Shown: positions 9,095 through 17,363, numbered from the stretch's first letter. The stretch: DNA of 64,000 nucleotides from Streptomyces griseocarneus (GCA_003674045.1 PENC01000006.1:186001-250000); one strand, 5' to 3'. Program-made: numbers and translations. Notes: generated from the letters alone by a model not told the origin.

Positions 9095-9144
9095 TTGAAA
9101 CTTGAACCAGATCGCGCTACCGTCATTCTCGTTGAAAGTTCAAC
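9095..9144 (+). promoter_or_regulatory. probable yceI promoter with TTGAA/TTCAA dyad
   Basis: TTGAAA (9095-9100) and TACCGT (9118-9123) are spaced by 17 bases and fit a promoter for the YceI gene. Just downstream lies the near-perfect dyad GTTGAAAGTTCAAC (9131-9144), and a related GTTGAAACTTGAAC overlaps the -35 (9094-9107). Such TTGAA/TTCAA half-sites are typical of MarR-family regulators. No MarR gene is nearby, so the regulator is unknown. Confidence 0.5.
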
Positions 9145-9192
9145 GAACTTCGACGGACCGTTCTCCGCTCAGGAACTCACCCAGGAGCAGTC

Positions 9193-9849
9193 ATGGGCTT
9201 CTTCTCCCGCAACCGCAGCACCACCGCCGTCGCACCCACCGCCACTGCGGCCGTCCCCACGGCGACCGCCACCGCGACCACTGTCGCCGTGGACCCGGCG
9301 CTGGCCGCGCTCACCGGTGACTACACCGTGGACGCGAGCCACAGCCGCATCGGCTTCACCGTGCGCCACGCGATGGTCACCAACGTCCGGGGCTCGTTCG
9401 CCGACCACGAGGGCCTCCTGCGCCTTGACGGCTCCGACCCGTCCCGCTCCAGCGCCTCCATCGACGTCCGGATCGAGAGCGTGGACACCGGAATCAAGGA
9501 CCGTGACGCCCACCTGCGCGGCGCCGACTTCTTCGACGCGGAGCGCTTCCCGCTGATGTCCTTCCGCTCCACGGCCGCCGAGCAGCTCGGTGGCGACCGC
9601 TTCCGCATCACCGGCGACCTCACCATCAAGGACGTGACCCGCCCGCTCTCCATCGACCTGGAGTTCAACGGCTCCGCCACCGACGTCTACGGCAACGAGC
9701 GGGTCGGCTTCGAGGGCAGCGCCGACATCCTGCGCTCCGACTGGGGCCTGACCTGGAACGCCGCCCTGGAGACCGGCGGTGTGATGGTCAGCGACAAGGT
9801 GAAGCTGACCTTCGACATCTCCGCCGTCAAGACCACGCCCCAGGCGTGA
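9193..9849 (+). CDS. YceI family protein
   Basis: A 218-residue YceI-like protein, a lipocalin-fold beta-barrel that binds isoprenoid or other amphiphilic ligands. The signature GDYTVDASHSRIGFTVRHAM starts at about residue 43, and FRITGDLTIKDVTRPLSIDLEF is in the second half. The first ~40 residues are a low-complexity Ala/Thr/Pro segment with no recognisable signal peptide, so the protein is probably cytoplasmic. AGGAG precedes the ATG. It is convergent with the monooxygenase gene (11-base gap). The ligand is not predictable. Confidence 0.92.
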   Translation: MGFFSRNRSTTAVAPTATAAVPTATATATTVAVDPALAALTGDYTVDASHSRIGFTVRHAMVTNVRGSFADHEGLLRLDGSDPSRSSASIDVRIESVDTGIKDRDAHLRGADFFDAERFPLMSFRSTAAEQLGGDRFRITGDLTIKDVTRPLSIDLEFNGSATDVYGNERVGFEGSADILRSDWGLTWNAALETGGVMVSDKVKLTFDISAVKTTPQA

Positions 9850-9860
9850 CCCGTGCGGTG

Positions 9861-11519
9861 TCAGCGACCGAGGCGCTCCAAACGACGTATGACGTCGGCG
9901 CCTCGGTCCGCCGCCGCGCTCATGGCCATGTAGTTGTCGGGCCGCACCAGCACCAGCCCACCCCGGCCCCGTCGACCGGGCTCCTCTCCCTCCGCGCCCA
10001 CCAGCTCTCGGGCCTCCCCCATGCCGTACGCCACCCAGGCGTGTCGCTCGGGGTCCAGCAGCCTTTCACCGCCGCCGCCCGCAGGACGGTCGCCCCCGGC
10101 CATCGGGCCGCCCTCAGCCGTCCAGTCTCCGGCAGCCGTCGGACCGCCGTCCTCGCCCTTCGGACCGCCGCCGTCTATCAGGCACGTGCGCACCAGGTCT
10201 CCACAGGAGGCCGACACCTGGTCCAGTGCTTCCGCGCTTTCGGGGCCGAACCCGAGGAGGGTGAACCGGGGGCCTTCGAAGACATCGAAGAGCCTGACGG
10301 TCTTTCCGCTGACGGCGTCGCGGCACGGCGCGTCCGGCGCCCGCTCCCCCGCCTTCGGCCCGCCCCAGGCCAATGAACCCCAGCGGTACCCCACGCCCAG
10401 CGTGGCGAGGTCCGGCGCGAACCCCGCCTCCGTGCCCACCCCCGCCCGTCGGACCCCTTCGCGGACTGCCCGCAGCCGCTCGGAGGTGAGCCGCAGCGTC
10501 CAGGCCGCCACCGGCAGTCGCTCCTCCTCATAGGTGTCCAGCAGCCCCTCCCCCGCCCGGCCGCTCACGACGAGGGCGAGCTTCCAGCCGAGGTTGTAGC
10601 CGTCCTGAATGCCGGTGTTCATACCCAGGCCGCCGGCGATCGAGTGGATGTGGGCGGCATCGCCCGCGAGGAAGACCCGGCCCACTCGGAAGCGGTCGGC
10701 CATCCTGACGTTGACCCGATAGGTCGAGAGCCAGCCGGGGTTGGTCAGCCTCAGACCGGGAACACGGGCGTGACGGTCGAGCTGACGCTGGAACAGCTCC
10801 AGCGAGGGACCGAGGAAATTCCCTTCGGCATCGCGCTCGGGCGAGCTCTGGAGCTGCCAACGCCGGGTGCCGGGCAACGGGCAGAGCAGGACAGCACCAT
10901 CCTCGTCGATCCACTGGTGCCAGCAGTCGCGGTCCAGATCGCCCTCGACCTCGACGTCCCCGACCAGAGCCAGCTCCGGCTCGGCCTCCCCCTCGAAGGA
11001 GACCCCGAGCGCCTTGCGGACCACTCCGCGGGCGCCGTCGCAGCCCACCAGATAAGCAGCCTCGACACGCCGCCCGTCGGCGAGCTCGGCCACCACCCCG
11101 GCCCTGTCCTGGGTGAAGCCGGTCAGCTCGCGCCCCAACTCGACCCGCACCCCGTACGAGGCGAGCCGCGCGCGCAGAATCTCCTCCGTGCGCCACTGCG
11201 GTATCCACAGTCCTGTGGCGTACGGCACGGTGGGGTCCGCCCCCTCGTCGGCCTCGGGCACGTGATCGGCCATCGCCACCCCACCCCTGTACTTGCGGAA
11301 GATCAGGCGGGGGTTGCCCGCGGCCGCGAACTCCTCTCCCATGCCGAGATCCGCGAGCACTTCGCGGCTGCGCTGGTTGAGGCCCTTGCCGCGCGAACCA
11401 TCGTGGAATTCCGGCGACTTGTCGATGATCCGCACCGGGACCCCGGCGCGGGCGAGCGCACAGCCCAGCGTCAGGCCGGTCGGCCCGGCACCCACGATCA
11501 GCACTGCGGTGGCGGTCAT
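9861..11519 (-). CDS. FAD-dependent aromatic monooxygenase (PheA/TfdB type)
   Basis: A 552-residue flavoprotein hydroxylase of the group A phenol/aromatic-compound type. The N-terminal dinucleotide motif is LIVGAGPTGLTLGCALARAG, and the second FAD motif is FLAGDAAHIHSIAGGLGMN near residue 290. The C-terminal thioredoxin-like domain (from about residue 400) carries a Gly/Pro-rich insertion at about 454-485 (GGPKGEDGGPTAAGD and similar), encoded by locally repetitive DNA. It is transcribed divergently from a TetR regulator, which probably controls it. The substrate is unknown; a role in degrading or modifying an aromatic compound, or in antibiotic inactivation, is inferred. Confidence 0.88.
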   Translation of the reverse strand: MTATAVLIVGAGPTGLTLGCALARAGVPVRIIDKSPEFHDGSRGKGLNQRSREVLADLGMGEEFAAAGNPRLIFRKYRGGVAMADHVPEADEGADPTVPYATGLWIPQWRTEEILRARLASYGVRVELGRELTGFTQDRAGVVAELADGRRVEAAYLVGCDGARGVVRKALGVSFEGEAEPELALVGDVEVEGDLDRDCWHQWIDEDGAVLLCPLPGTRRWQLQSSPERDAEGNFLGPSLELFQRQLDRHARVPGLRLTNPGWLSTYRVNVRMADRFRVGRVFLAGDAAHIHSIAGGLGMNTGIQDGYNLGWKLALVVSGRAGEGLLDTYEEERLPVAAWTLRLTSERLRAVREGVRRAGVGTEAGFAPDLATLGVGYRWGSLAWGGPKAGERAPDAPCRDAVSGKTVRLFDVFEGPRFTLLGFGPESAEALDQVSASCGDLVRTCLIDGGGPKGEDGGPTAAGDWTAEGGPMAGGDRPAGGGGERLLDPERHAWVAYGMGEARELVGAEGEEPGRRGRGGLVLVRPDNYMAMSAAADRGADVIRRLERLGR

Positions 11520-11582
11520 GCCATGTCCCTCCGTCGTTCGATGCGTTCATCAAAGACCAGTCCACCTCGAAAACGCAACCGA

Positions 11583-11620
11583 GTTACAAAAGATTCTGGG
11601 TCACAAACGCCTGATAGAGT
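11583..11620 (+). promoter_or_regulatory. candidate regulator promoter with direct repeats
   Basis: Two direct repeats GTTACAAA (11583-11590) and GTCACAAA (11600-11607) precede TAGAGT (11615-11620), a -10-like hexamer. The hexamer ends six bases before the GTG of the TetR gene, so its transcript may be leaderless. No convincing -35 is seen. Confidence 0.35.
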
Positions 11621-11626
11621 GAATCC

Positions 11627-12268
11627 GTGACTGAAGAGACCGGACTGCGGGAACGCAAGAAGCAGCGCACGCGGCAGGCGCTGTCCGAGACGGCGATCGA
11701 GCTCTTCCTCGCGCGGGGCTTCGATCAGGTCTCGGTCGCGGACGTGGCCGCGGCGGTGGAGGTGTCCAAGCCGACGCTCTTCCGCTACTTCCCGAGCAAG
11801 GAGGATCTCGTCCTCCACCGCATCGCCGATCATCAGGGCGAGGCGGCTCGGGTGGTACGGGAGCGGGCGGTGGAGGCATCACCGCTGGCGGCGCTGCGCG
11901 CGCACTTCCATGCGCGGCTCGACGCGTACGACCCGGTCACGGGGCTCTGTGACAATCCGGCCGTGCTGGCTTTCCACGACCTCGTCTTCACCACGCCGAG
12001 CCTTCTGGCGCGGACGGTGCGGTATTCCGAACGGGACGAGGAACTGCTGGCGGCGGCCCTGTACGAGACGGGGGGTGACGGTGGTGACGAGTTCATGGCG
12101 CGGCTCGCCGCGGCACAGATCGTCACGGTGCAGGTGCGCCTCGCGCGCGGCAACTGGTGCCGGATCAACGGTGGGGTCCGGGCCGCGGAGGCGCTGCCGC
12201 GGGCTCACGCCGAGGCGGACGTCGCGTTCGACCTGCTGGGGGGCGGGGTGGGAGCCGTGTACGGCTGA
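11627..12268 (+). CDS. TetR family transcriptional regulator
   Basis: A 213-residue TetR-type repressor. The N-terminal HTH region runs from RERKKQRTRQALSETAIELF through DQVSVADVAAAVEVSKPTLFRYFPSKEDL (about residues 8-58). The C-terminal ligand-binding part is alpha-helical. It is divergent from the FAD monooxygenase, with 107 bases between the starts, the classic arrangement for a local repressor responding to the enzyme's substrate. No clear Shine-Dalgarno precedes GTG 11627, consistent with a leaderless message. Confidence 0.9.
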   Translation: MTEETGLRERKKQRTRQALSETAIELFLARGFDQVSVADVAAAVEVSKPTLFRYFPSKEDLVLHRIADHQGEAARVVRERAVEASPLAALRAHFHARLDAYDPVTGLCDNPAVLAFHDLVFTTPSLLARTVRYSERDEELLAAALYETGGDGGDEFMARLAAAQIVTVQVRLARGNWCRINGGVRAAEALPRAHAEADVAFDLLGGGVGAVYG

Positions 12269-12653
12269 GGCCCGCAAGCGGGGAGTGCCACCCCCGGAGT
12301 CATCATTACCGGCGCCACTTCTGCCGACGCCCCCACCGCTGGGGTCACCCCCGCGCGGGACCGGGCTCCGGCTCAAGCCCGGGGGCCGAGGCCGGACCTG
12401 GCCCCTGTCCCGGCCCCGATCCTGTCTCCGGCTCGGCTCCCGGCCCGCTCGCCGTCCTCGGCTCCGGCCCCGGACCGGGCTCAGCCCCGAACTCGGCCTC
12501 GGACTCCGGTGCGAACTCCGGTCCGGACTTCAGCCCCGGCCCCGAACCGAGCCCCACCCCTGGTCCCGTCCGAACCCCCGCCCGGGGATCCGGACCCCGA
12601 ATGCCTTCGCCCTGATTTCCGGCCTGATCGTCGGCCTGTTCCTCCTGCTCCGT
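12269..12653. repeat. low-complexity GC tract, no gene supported
   Basis: 385 bases between the TetR and cimA stops. About 12345-12600 is a degenerate reiteration of GGCTCC/GGCCCC-like hexamers. Read on the minus strand it gives a Gly-Pro-rich 70-residue frame (12345-12557) with no ribosome-binding site or recognisable domain, so it is treated as non-coding simple-sequence DNA. Confidence 0.6.
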
Positions 12654-14351
12654 CTACTCCTGGGGTTCCACCCCCGCTCGGCGCAGGCCGTACGCGTAGG
12701 CGTCGTCCAGCGCCTGCCAGGAAGCCGCGATGACGTTCTCCGCCACGCCCACCGTGGACCACTCACCGTTCTCGTCGCTCGTGGAGACCAGCACCCTGGT
12801 GATCGAGCCCGTGCCCAGGCTCCCCTCCAGGATGCGGACCTTGTAGTCGGTGAGCTTCATCGTCGCGAGCTGGGGATAGATGCGCTCCAGGGCTCCGCGC
12901 AGGGCCCGGTCGAGGGCGTTGACCGGGCCGTTGCCCTCCGCCGTGGCGACGATGCGTTCGCCCTTGGCCCACAGCTTCACCGTCGCCTCATTGGCGTGCG
13001 TGCCGTCGGGGCGGTCCTCCACGATGGCGCGCCAGGACTCCACGCGGTAGTAGCGGCGGGCCCGCCCCTCCGTCTCCTGGCGCAGCAGCAACTCGAAGGA
13101 GGCGTCGGCCGCTTCGTAGGTGTAGCCGGCCAGCTCGCGCTCCTTGACGCGCTCGACGATGCGGCCGATCAGCTCGCGGTCGCCGCCCAGGTCGACGCCC
13201 AGTTCCTTGCCCTTGAGCTCGATGGAGGCGCGGCCCGCCATGTCGGAGACCAGCATCCGCATGGTGTTGCCGACCCGTTCCGGATCGATGTGCTGATAGA
13301 GGTCCGGGTCGACCTTGATCGCGGAGGCGTGCAGCCCGGCCTTGTGGGCGAAGGCGGAGACGCCGACGTACGGCTGGTGGGTGGAAGGCGTGAGGTTGAC
13401 GACCTCGGCGATGGCGTGCGAGATCCTGGTCATCTCGGCGAGCGAGTCTCCCGGGAGCACCTTGCGGCCGTACTTGAGCTCCAGAGCGGCGACCACGGGG
13501 AAGAGGTTGGCGTTGCCGACGCGTTCGCCATAGCCGTTGGCGGTGCACTGCACATGCGTGGCGCCCGCGTCCACCGCGGCGAGGGTGTTGGCGACCGCGC
13601 AGCCCGTGTCGTCCTGGGCGTGGATGCCGAGCCGGGCGCCGGTGTCGGAGAGCACGGTGCGGACGACGGCCCCCACCTGGGCAGGCAGCATCCCGCCGTT
13701 GGTGTCGCAGAGCACGACGACGTCGGCGCCCGCCTCGTACGCCGTGCGCACGACGCGGGTGGCGTAGCCGGGGTTGGCACGGTAGCCGTCGAAGAAGTGC
13801 TCGCAGTCGATGAAGACGCGACGGCCCCGGTCCCGGAGGTACGTGACGGTGTCACGCACCATCGCGAGGTTCTCCTCCAGCGTGGTGCGCAGGGCGAGTT
13901 CGACGTGACGGTCGTGGGACTTGGCCACCAGAGTGACCACCGGGGCGCCGGAGGCGAGCAGCGCCGCGACCTGCGGGTCGTCCTCGGCACACACACCCGC
14001 CTTGCGAGTGGCACCGAACGCGACGAGTCGGGCGTGCTTGAAGTCGATCTCGTCGCGGGCCCGCTGGAAGAACTCCGTGTCCCGCGGGTTCGCACCGGGC
14101 CAGCCGCCCTCGATGAAGCCGACGCCGAAGTCGTCGAGGTGCCGGGCGATCGTCAGTTTGTCCGCGACGGTGAGGTTGATGCCCTCGCGCTGAGCGCCGT
14201 CTCGCAGGGTGGTGTCGAAGACGTGGAAGCCGTCGTCGACACCGACCGCGGCGGCGGCCCCGGCGCCCTCGTCGACGACGGCCCTGGCGACGCCGACGCG
14301 TTCACCGGCGCTGTCGTCGGCAGGGAAGCTCTCGTCGGTTGCGTCCGTCAT
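12654..14351 (-). CDS. cimA: citramalate synthase / isopropylmalate synthase-like
   Basis: A 565-residue enzyme of the LeuA/CimA family that condenses acetyl-CoA with pyruvate to (R)-citramalate, an entry to 2-oxobutyrate and isoleucine. The TIM barrel has the catalytic DTTLRDGAQREGI near residue 40 and the metal-binding GIHAQDDTGCAVANTLA, followed by QCTANGYGERVGNAN. A regulatory LeuA-dimer domain forms the last ~140 residues. The frame is open to 14603, but ATG 14351 gives MTDATDES and is preceded by AGGAG. It is preceded by a leader peptide and a terminator hairpin. The length and the CimA-type C-terminus argue for citramalate rather than isopropylmalate synthase. Confidence 0.88.
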   Translation of the reverse strand: MTDATDESFPADDSAGERVGVARAVVDEGAGAAAAVGVDDGFHVFDTTLRDGAQREGINLTVADKLTIARHLDDFGVGFIEGGWPGANPRDTEFFQRARDEIDFKHARLVAFGATRKAGVCAEDDPQVAALLASGAPVVTLVAKSHDRHVELALRTTLEENLAMVRDTVTYLRDRGRRVFIDCEHFFDGYRANPGYATRVVRTAYEAGADVVVLCDTNGGMLPAQVGAVVRTVLSDTGARLGIHAQDDTGCAVANTLAAVDAGATHVQCTANGYGERVGNANLFPVVAALELKYGRKVLPGDSLAEMTRISHAIAEVVNLTPSTHQPYVGVSAFAHKAGLHASAIKVDPDLYQHIDPERVGNTMRMLVSDMAGRASIELKGKELGVDLGGDRELIGRIVERVKERELAGYTYEAADASFELLLRQETEGRARRYYRVESWRAIVEDRPDGTHANEATVKLWAKGERIVATAEGNGPVNALDRALRGALERIYPQLATMKLTDYKVRILEGSLGTGSITRVLVSTSDENGEWSTVGVAENVIAASWQALDDAYAYGLRRAGVEPQE

Positions 14352-14457
14352 GCTGCTCTGACTCCTGTCGGGATCTCGGTCTACCGGACTGACCGGTTCC
14401 ACCGTCCCCTCATGGTCCCGCGCCTTCGCTCCGGCGAGGTGGTGCCGGGAAACGAAA

Positions 14458-14483
14458 AGACCTCTCGCGGGTGCGAGAGGTCT
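14458..14483 (-). terminator. putative cimA attenuator hairpin
   Basis: Perfect 11-bp stem AGACCTCTCGC/GCGAGAGGTCT with loop ACCC (minus-strand reading) followed by TTTTCGTTT, 107 bases before the cimA ATG and 53 bases after the leader-peptide stop. It could also end the upstream transporter transcript; the leader peptide between the two favours attenuation of cimA. Confidence 0.75.
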
Positions 14484-14536
14484 GCGCGCGGGTCTGGGAC
14501 GACGGTGGCCGCGCCGTACGTCGTGGGTACGGCGGG

Positions 14537-14587
14537 TCACTGCGGACCGGCGCGCTCGCTGCCAATAATCATGACGAGCGTGAGCAC
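14537..14587 (-). CDS. cimA leader peptide (branched-chain amino acid rich)
   Basis: A 16-codon frame GTG...TGA encoding MLTLVMIIGSERAGPQ. Leu, Leu, Val and two Ile codons fall within the first eight positions. The Ile codons are ATT-ATT, rare in a genome where ATC dominates. AGGA lies seven bases before the GTG. The codons just after the Ile pair (GGC AGC GAG CGC GCC GGT C) can pair by hand with sequence running up to and into the left arm of the terminator hairpin, as in an antiterminator. A ribosome stalled for Ile, Val or Leu would then favour read-through into cimA. Predicted from sequence only. Confidence 0.7.
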   Translation of the reverse strand: MLTLVMIIGSERAGPQ

Positions 14588-14607
14588 AGCGACATCCTGG
14601 CACGGGT

Positions 14608-14624
14608 GCCGCACATGGTGCGGC
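14608..14624 (-). terminator. short hairpin after the transporter stop
   Basis: A 7-bp stem GCCGCAC/GTGCGGC with a 3-nt loop, 7 bases downstream of the transporter stop and 20 bases before the cimA leader start codon. It may be a weak terminator or part of the 5' end of the cimA leader RNA. Confidence 0.4.
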
Positions 14625-14630
14625 GCGGTC

Positions 14631-16088
14631 TCACGATGCGGTCACTTCGGGCGTTCGGGACGTCTCCTCGCCGCTCTTCGTCCCCTTCAGGTCGATGTCC
14701 CTCGTCTCGCGCATCGTCAGGTAGACCACCAGCGACACCGCCGCGCAGCCCGCGACGTACCAGTAGAAGCCGGATTCGACGCCCGCGTTCTTGAACCACA
14801 GGGCCACGTATTCCGCGGTGCCGCCGAAGAGCGCGTTGGCGATGGCGTAGGGCAGGGCCACGCCCAGGGAGCGGATGGCCGTGGGGAAGAGCTCCGCCTT
14901 GACGCAGGCGTTGATCGATGTGTAGCCGGTGACCACGACCAGGGCGAGCAGGGACAGTCCGAGCGCGGGCCAGAAGGAGCCCGCGTGCTTGAGCATCGTC
15001 ATGATCGGCACGGTCAGGAACGTGGAGCCCACCGCGAAGGTGATCAGCAGCGGGCGGCGGCCGACGCGGTCCGAGAGCGCCCCCGCCAGCGGCTGGAGAC
15101 AGGCGAAGACCAGCAGGGCGCAGAAGCTGACCAGCGTCGCGGTCTGCTTGGGCAGACCGGCGCTGTTGGAGAGGTACTTGGTGAGGTAGGTGGTGTAGGT
15201 GTAGTACGCGACCGTGCCGCCCATGGTGAGGGCCATGACGAGGAGCGCCTCGCGCTTGTGCCGCAGCAGCGCGCGGATCGTGCCCCGGTCGTCCTCCGCC
15301 GCCACACTCCCGGCCCCGGCGGCCCGGCCGTCCCCGGCGACTCCCGCTCCTCCGCCGGCCACGGCTCCTGCGCTCCCGGCACCCCCGGAGACACCCGCAG
15401 CGCCCGCGGTCACGGCGCCCCTGGGCACGGTGTCCATGGTCGCGGTGCCGGTTTCGATCGCCTCGTACGCCTCCGTCTCCAGCATGTTGCGCCGCAGGTA
15501 GAAGATGACGGCGGCGCCGAGCGCACCGACGACGAAGGGGATGCGCCAGCCCCAGCTATGCAGTTCGCTGCTGGAGAGGGTGTGCTGGAGGAGGATCTGG
15601 AGCCCGAGCCCCAGAATCTGGCCGGCCGTCATGGAGACGTACTGGAAGCTGGAGGCGAAGCCACGGCGGCCCGGCGCGGACGCCTCGGTGAGGTAGGTGG
15701 CGCTGGCCGCGTACTCGCCGCCGACGGAGAGCCCCTGGAGCAGCCGGGCGATCAGCAGGACGGCCACGCCGCCGTAGCCGGCGACGCCGTAGGTCGGGGC
15801 GACGGCGATCAGCACGGCGGAGACCGACATCAGCGTCACCGTCAGGGTGAGCGCCGCCTTGCGGCCCTTGCGGTCACCGACCCGCCCGAGCAGCCAGCCG
15901 CCGACCGGTCGCATGAAGAAGCCCACGGCGAAGATGCCGGCGGTGTTCATGAGCTTGGCGGTGTCGTTGCCCGCGGGGAAGAAGGATCCCGCGAAGTACG
16001 TGGCGAAGCTGGCGTAGACGAACCAGTCGAACCACTCGACCATGTTGCCGGCGGAGCCGACCCAGATCTTCTTCCAGTGCTGTCCCAT
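14631..16088 (-). CDS. MFS transporter, metabolite:H+ symporter (MHS) type
   Basis: A 485-residue 12-helix major facilitator related to alpha-ketoglutarate/proline/shikimate symporters. The start MGQHWKKIWVGSAGNMVEWFDWFVYASFATYF is the MHS signature (GNxxEWFDxxVY). It also has GDRKGRKAAL in loop 2-3 and GLSVGGEYAASATYL in helix 5. The central cytoplasmic loop (about residues 215-270) has a ~50-residue Ala/Gly-rich insertion of low complexity. The substrate is probably an organic or amino acid. It is flanked by BCAA genes on the same strand, but separate hairpins on both sides suggest its own transcript. Confidence 0.9.
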   Translation of the reverse strand: MGQHWKKIWVGSAGNMVEWFDWFVYASFATYFAGSFFPAGNDTAKLMNTAGIFAVGFFMRPVGGWLLGRVGDRKGRKAALTLTVTLMSVSAVLIAVAPTYGVAGYGGVAVLLIARLLQGLSVGGEYAASATYLTEASAPGRRGFASSFQYVSMTAGQILGLGLQILLQHTLSSSELHSWGWRIPFVVGALGAAVIFYLRRNMLETEAYEAIETGTATMDTVPRGAVTAGAAGVSGGAGSAGAVAGGGAGVAGDGRAAGAGSVAAEDDRGTIRALLRHKREALLVMALTMGGTVAYYTYTTYLTKYLSNSAGLPKQTATLVSFCALLVFACLQPLAGALSDRVGRRPLLITFAVGSTFLTVPIMTMLKHAGSFWPALGLSLLALVVVTGYTSINACVKAELFPTAIRSLGVALPYAIANALFGGTAEYVALWFKNAGVESGFYWYVAGCAAVSLVVYLTMRETRDIDLKGTKSGEETSRTPEVTAS

Positions 16089-16178
16089 GGTCGATCACGG
16101 TGGCGGAACAGCGGGTTTCGGACAAGGGTCCGAGCGGCAACGATCACGCGTACTTGCGTGCGTTGCGTTCATGACACG

Positions 16179-16210
16179 ACACACGCGCGTACACGCGCAC
16201 GTGCACGCGC
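16179..16210. other. 32-bp alternating purine-pyrimidine tract
   Basis: From 16179 to 16210 every step alternates purine-pyrimidine (ACACACGCGCGTACACGCGC then ACGTGCACGCGC). Such tracts favour Z-DNA under negative supercoiling. It lies 91 bases upstream of the MHS transporter start, in its likely promoter region, and 65 bases beyond the ilvE stop. Confidence 0.8.
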
Positions 16211-16274
16211 CTCCACGTGGCCCGGTACGCCCGTGGCGTCCGGGCCCAGCATGGAGTTCAGGTCGTCCGTGGCC

Positions 16275-17363
16275 TCAGCCGCCCAGCGGGTGCATCCAGC
16301 CGTGGGTGTCCGGGGTGGCGCCGGTCTGGATGTCCAGGAGCGCCTTGCGGAGCTTCATGGTGACCTCGCCGGGCTTGCCGTCGCCCACCGTCCAGTCGGC
16401 GCGCGTGGACTTGACCGAGCCGACCGGGGTGATGACGGCGGCGGTGCCGCAGGCGAAGACCTCGGTGAGGGTGCCGTCGGCGTTGCCGTTCTTCCAGTCG
16501 TCCACGGAGATGCGGCCCTCGGTGACCTCGTAGCCGAGGTCGGCGGCGATGGTCATCAGCGAGGCGCGGGTGATGCCGGGCAGCAGGGAGCCGGTGAGCT
16601 CGGGGGTGATGATCTTGTTCCCGTACACGAAGTACAGGTTCATCCCGCCCATCTCCTCGATCCAGCGGCGCTCGATGGCGTCCAGCCAGACCACCTGGTC
16701 GCAGCCGTGCTCCATGGCCTGGGCCTGCGCGACGAGGGAGGCGGCGTAGTTGCCGCCCGCCTTCGCGGCGCCGGTACCGCCGGGAGCGGCGCGCACGTAC
16801 TCCTCGCAAAGCCACACGGAGACGGGCTTCACGCCACCGGGGAAGTAGGCGCCTGCGGGCGAGGCGATGACGACGAAGAGGTACTCGTTCGCCGGGCGCA
16901 CGCCGAGGCCGACCTCGGTCGCGAACATGAAGGGCCGCAGGTAGAGGGATGCCTCGCCGGAGCTCGGCACCCACGCCTTGTCCTGGGTGACGAGGGCGTC
17001 GCACGCGGCGATGAAGGTCTCGACCGGCAGCTCGGGCATGGCCAGGCGGCGCGCGGACGCCTGAAGGCGCTTGGCGTTCTCCTCCGGGCGGAAGATGGCG
17101 ACCGAGCCGTCGGGCTGGCGGTAGGCCTTGGCGCCCTCGAAGATCGTCTGCGCGTAGTGCAGCGTCATGTTCGCCGGATCGATCGACAGCGGCGCGTACG
17201 GCACGAGCTGGGCGTCGTGCCAGCCGCGGCCCTCGGTCCACTTGATGGTCACCATGTGGTCGGTGAAGTGGCGGCCGAAACCGGGGTTGGCCAGGATCTT
17301 CTCCCGCTCGGCGTCCGAGAGCGGATGCGAGGAGGGCTTGAGCTCGATCGTGGGCGTCGTCAT
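16275..17363 (-). CDS. ilvE: branched-chain amino acid aminotransferase
   Basis: A 362-residue fold-type IV PLP aminotransferase catalysing the last reversible step of Ile, Val and Leu synthesis. The PLP lysine lies in GAAKAGGNYAASL near residue 203, and WIEEMGGMNLYFVY and SLLPGITRASLM are the family hallmarks downstream. The frame is open to 17531, but ATG 17363 begins MTTPTIELKPSSHPLSD, typical of actinobacterial IlvE, with GAAGGA nine bases upstream. It is separated from leuB by ~200 bases containing hairpins, so it is likely its own unit within the BCAA gene group. Confidence 0.94.
   Translation of the reverse strand: MTTPTIELKPSSHPLSDAEREKILANPGFGRHFTDHMVTIKWTEGRGWHDAQLVPYAPLSIDPANMTLHYAQTIFEGAKAYRQPDGSVAIFRPEENAKRLQASARRLAMPELPVETFIAACDALVTQDKAWVPSSGEASLYLRPFMFATEVGLGVRPANEYLFVVIASPAGAYFPGGVKPVSVWLCEEYVRAAPGGTGAAKAGGNYAASLVAQAQAMEHGCDQVVWLDAIERRWIEEMGGMNLYFVYGNKIITPELTGSLLPGITRASLMTIAADLGYEVTEGRISVDDWKNGNADGTLTEVFACGTAAVITPVGSVKSTRADWTVGDGKPGEVTMKLRKALLDIQTGATPDTHGWMHPLGG

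Noticed and set aside
12345..12557. Gly-Pro-rich 70-codon frame on the - strand
   Set aside because: Product of low-complexity DNA; no translation signal or domain.
14458..14483. Reading the hairpin only as the transporter's terminator
   Set aside because: It is 148 bases past the transporter stop and a translated-looking Ile/Val/Leu leader lies between, so attenuation of cimA explains it better. Both roles remain possible.
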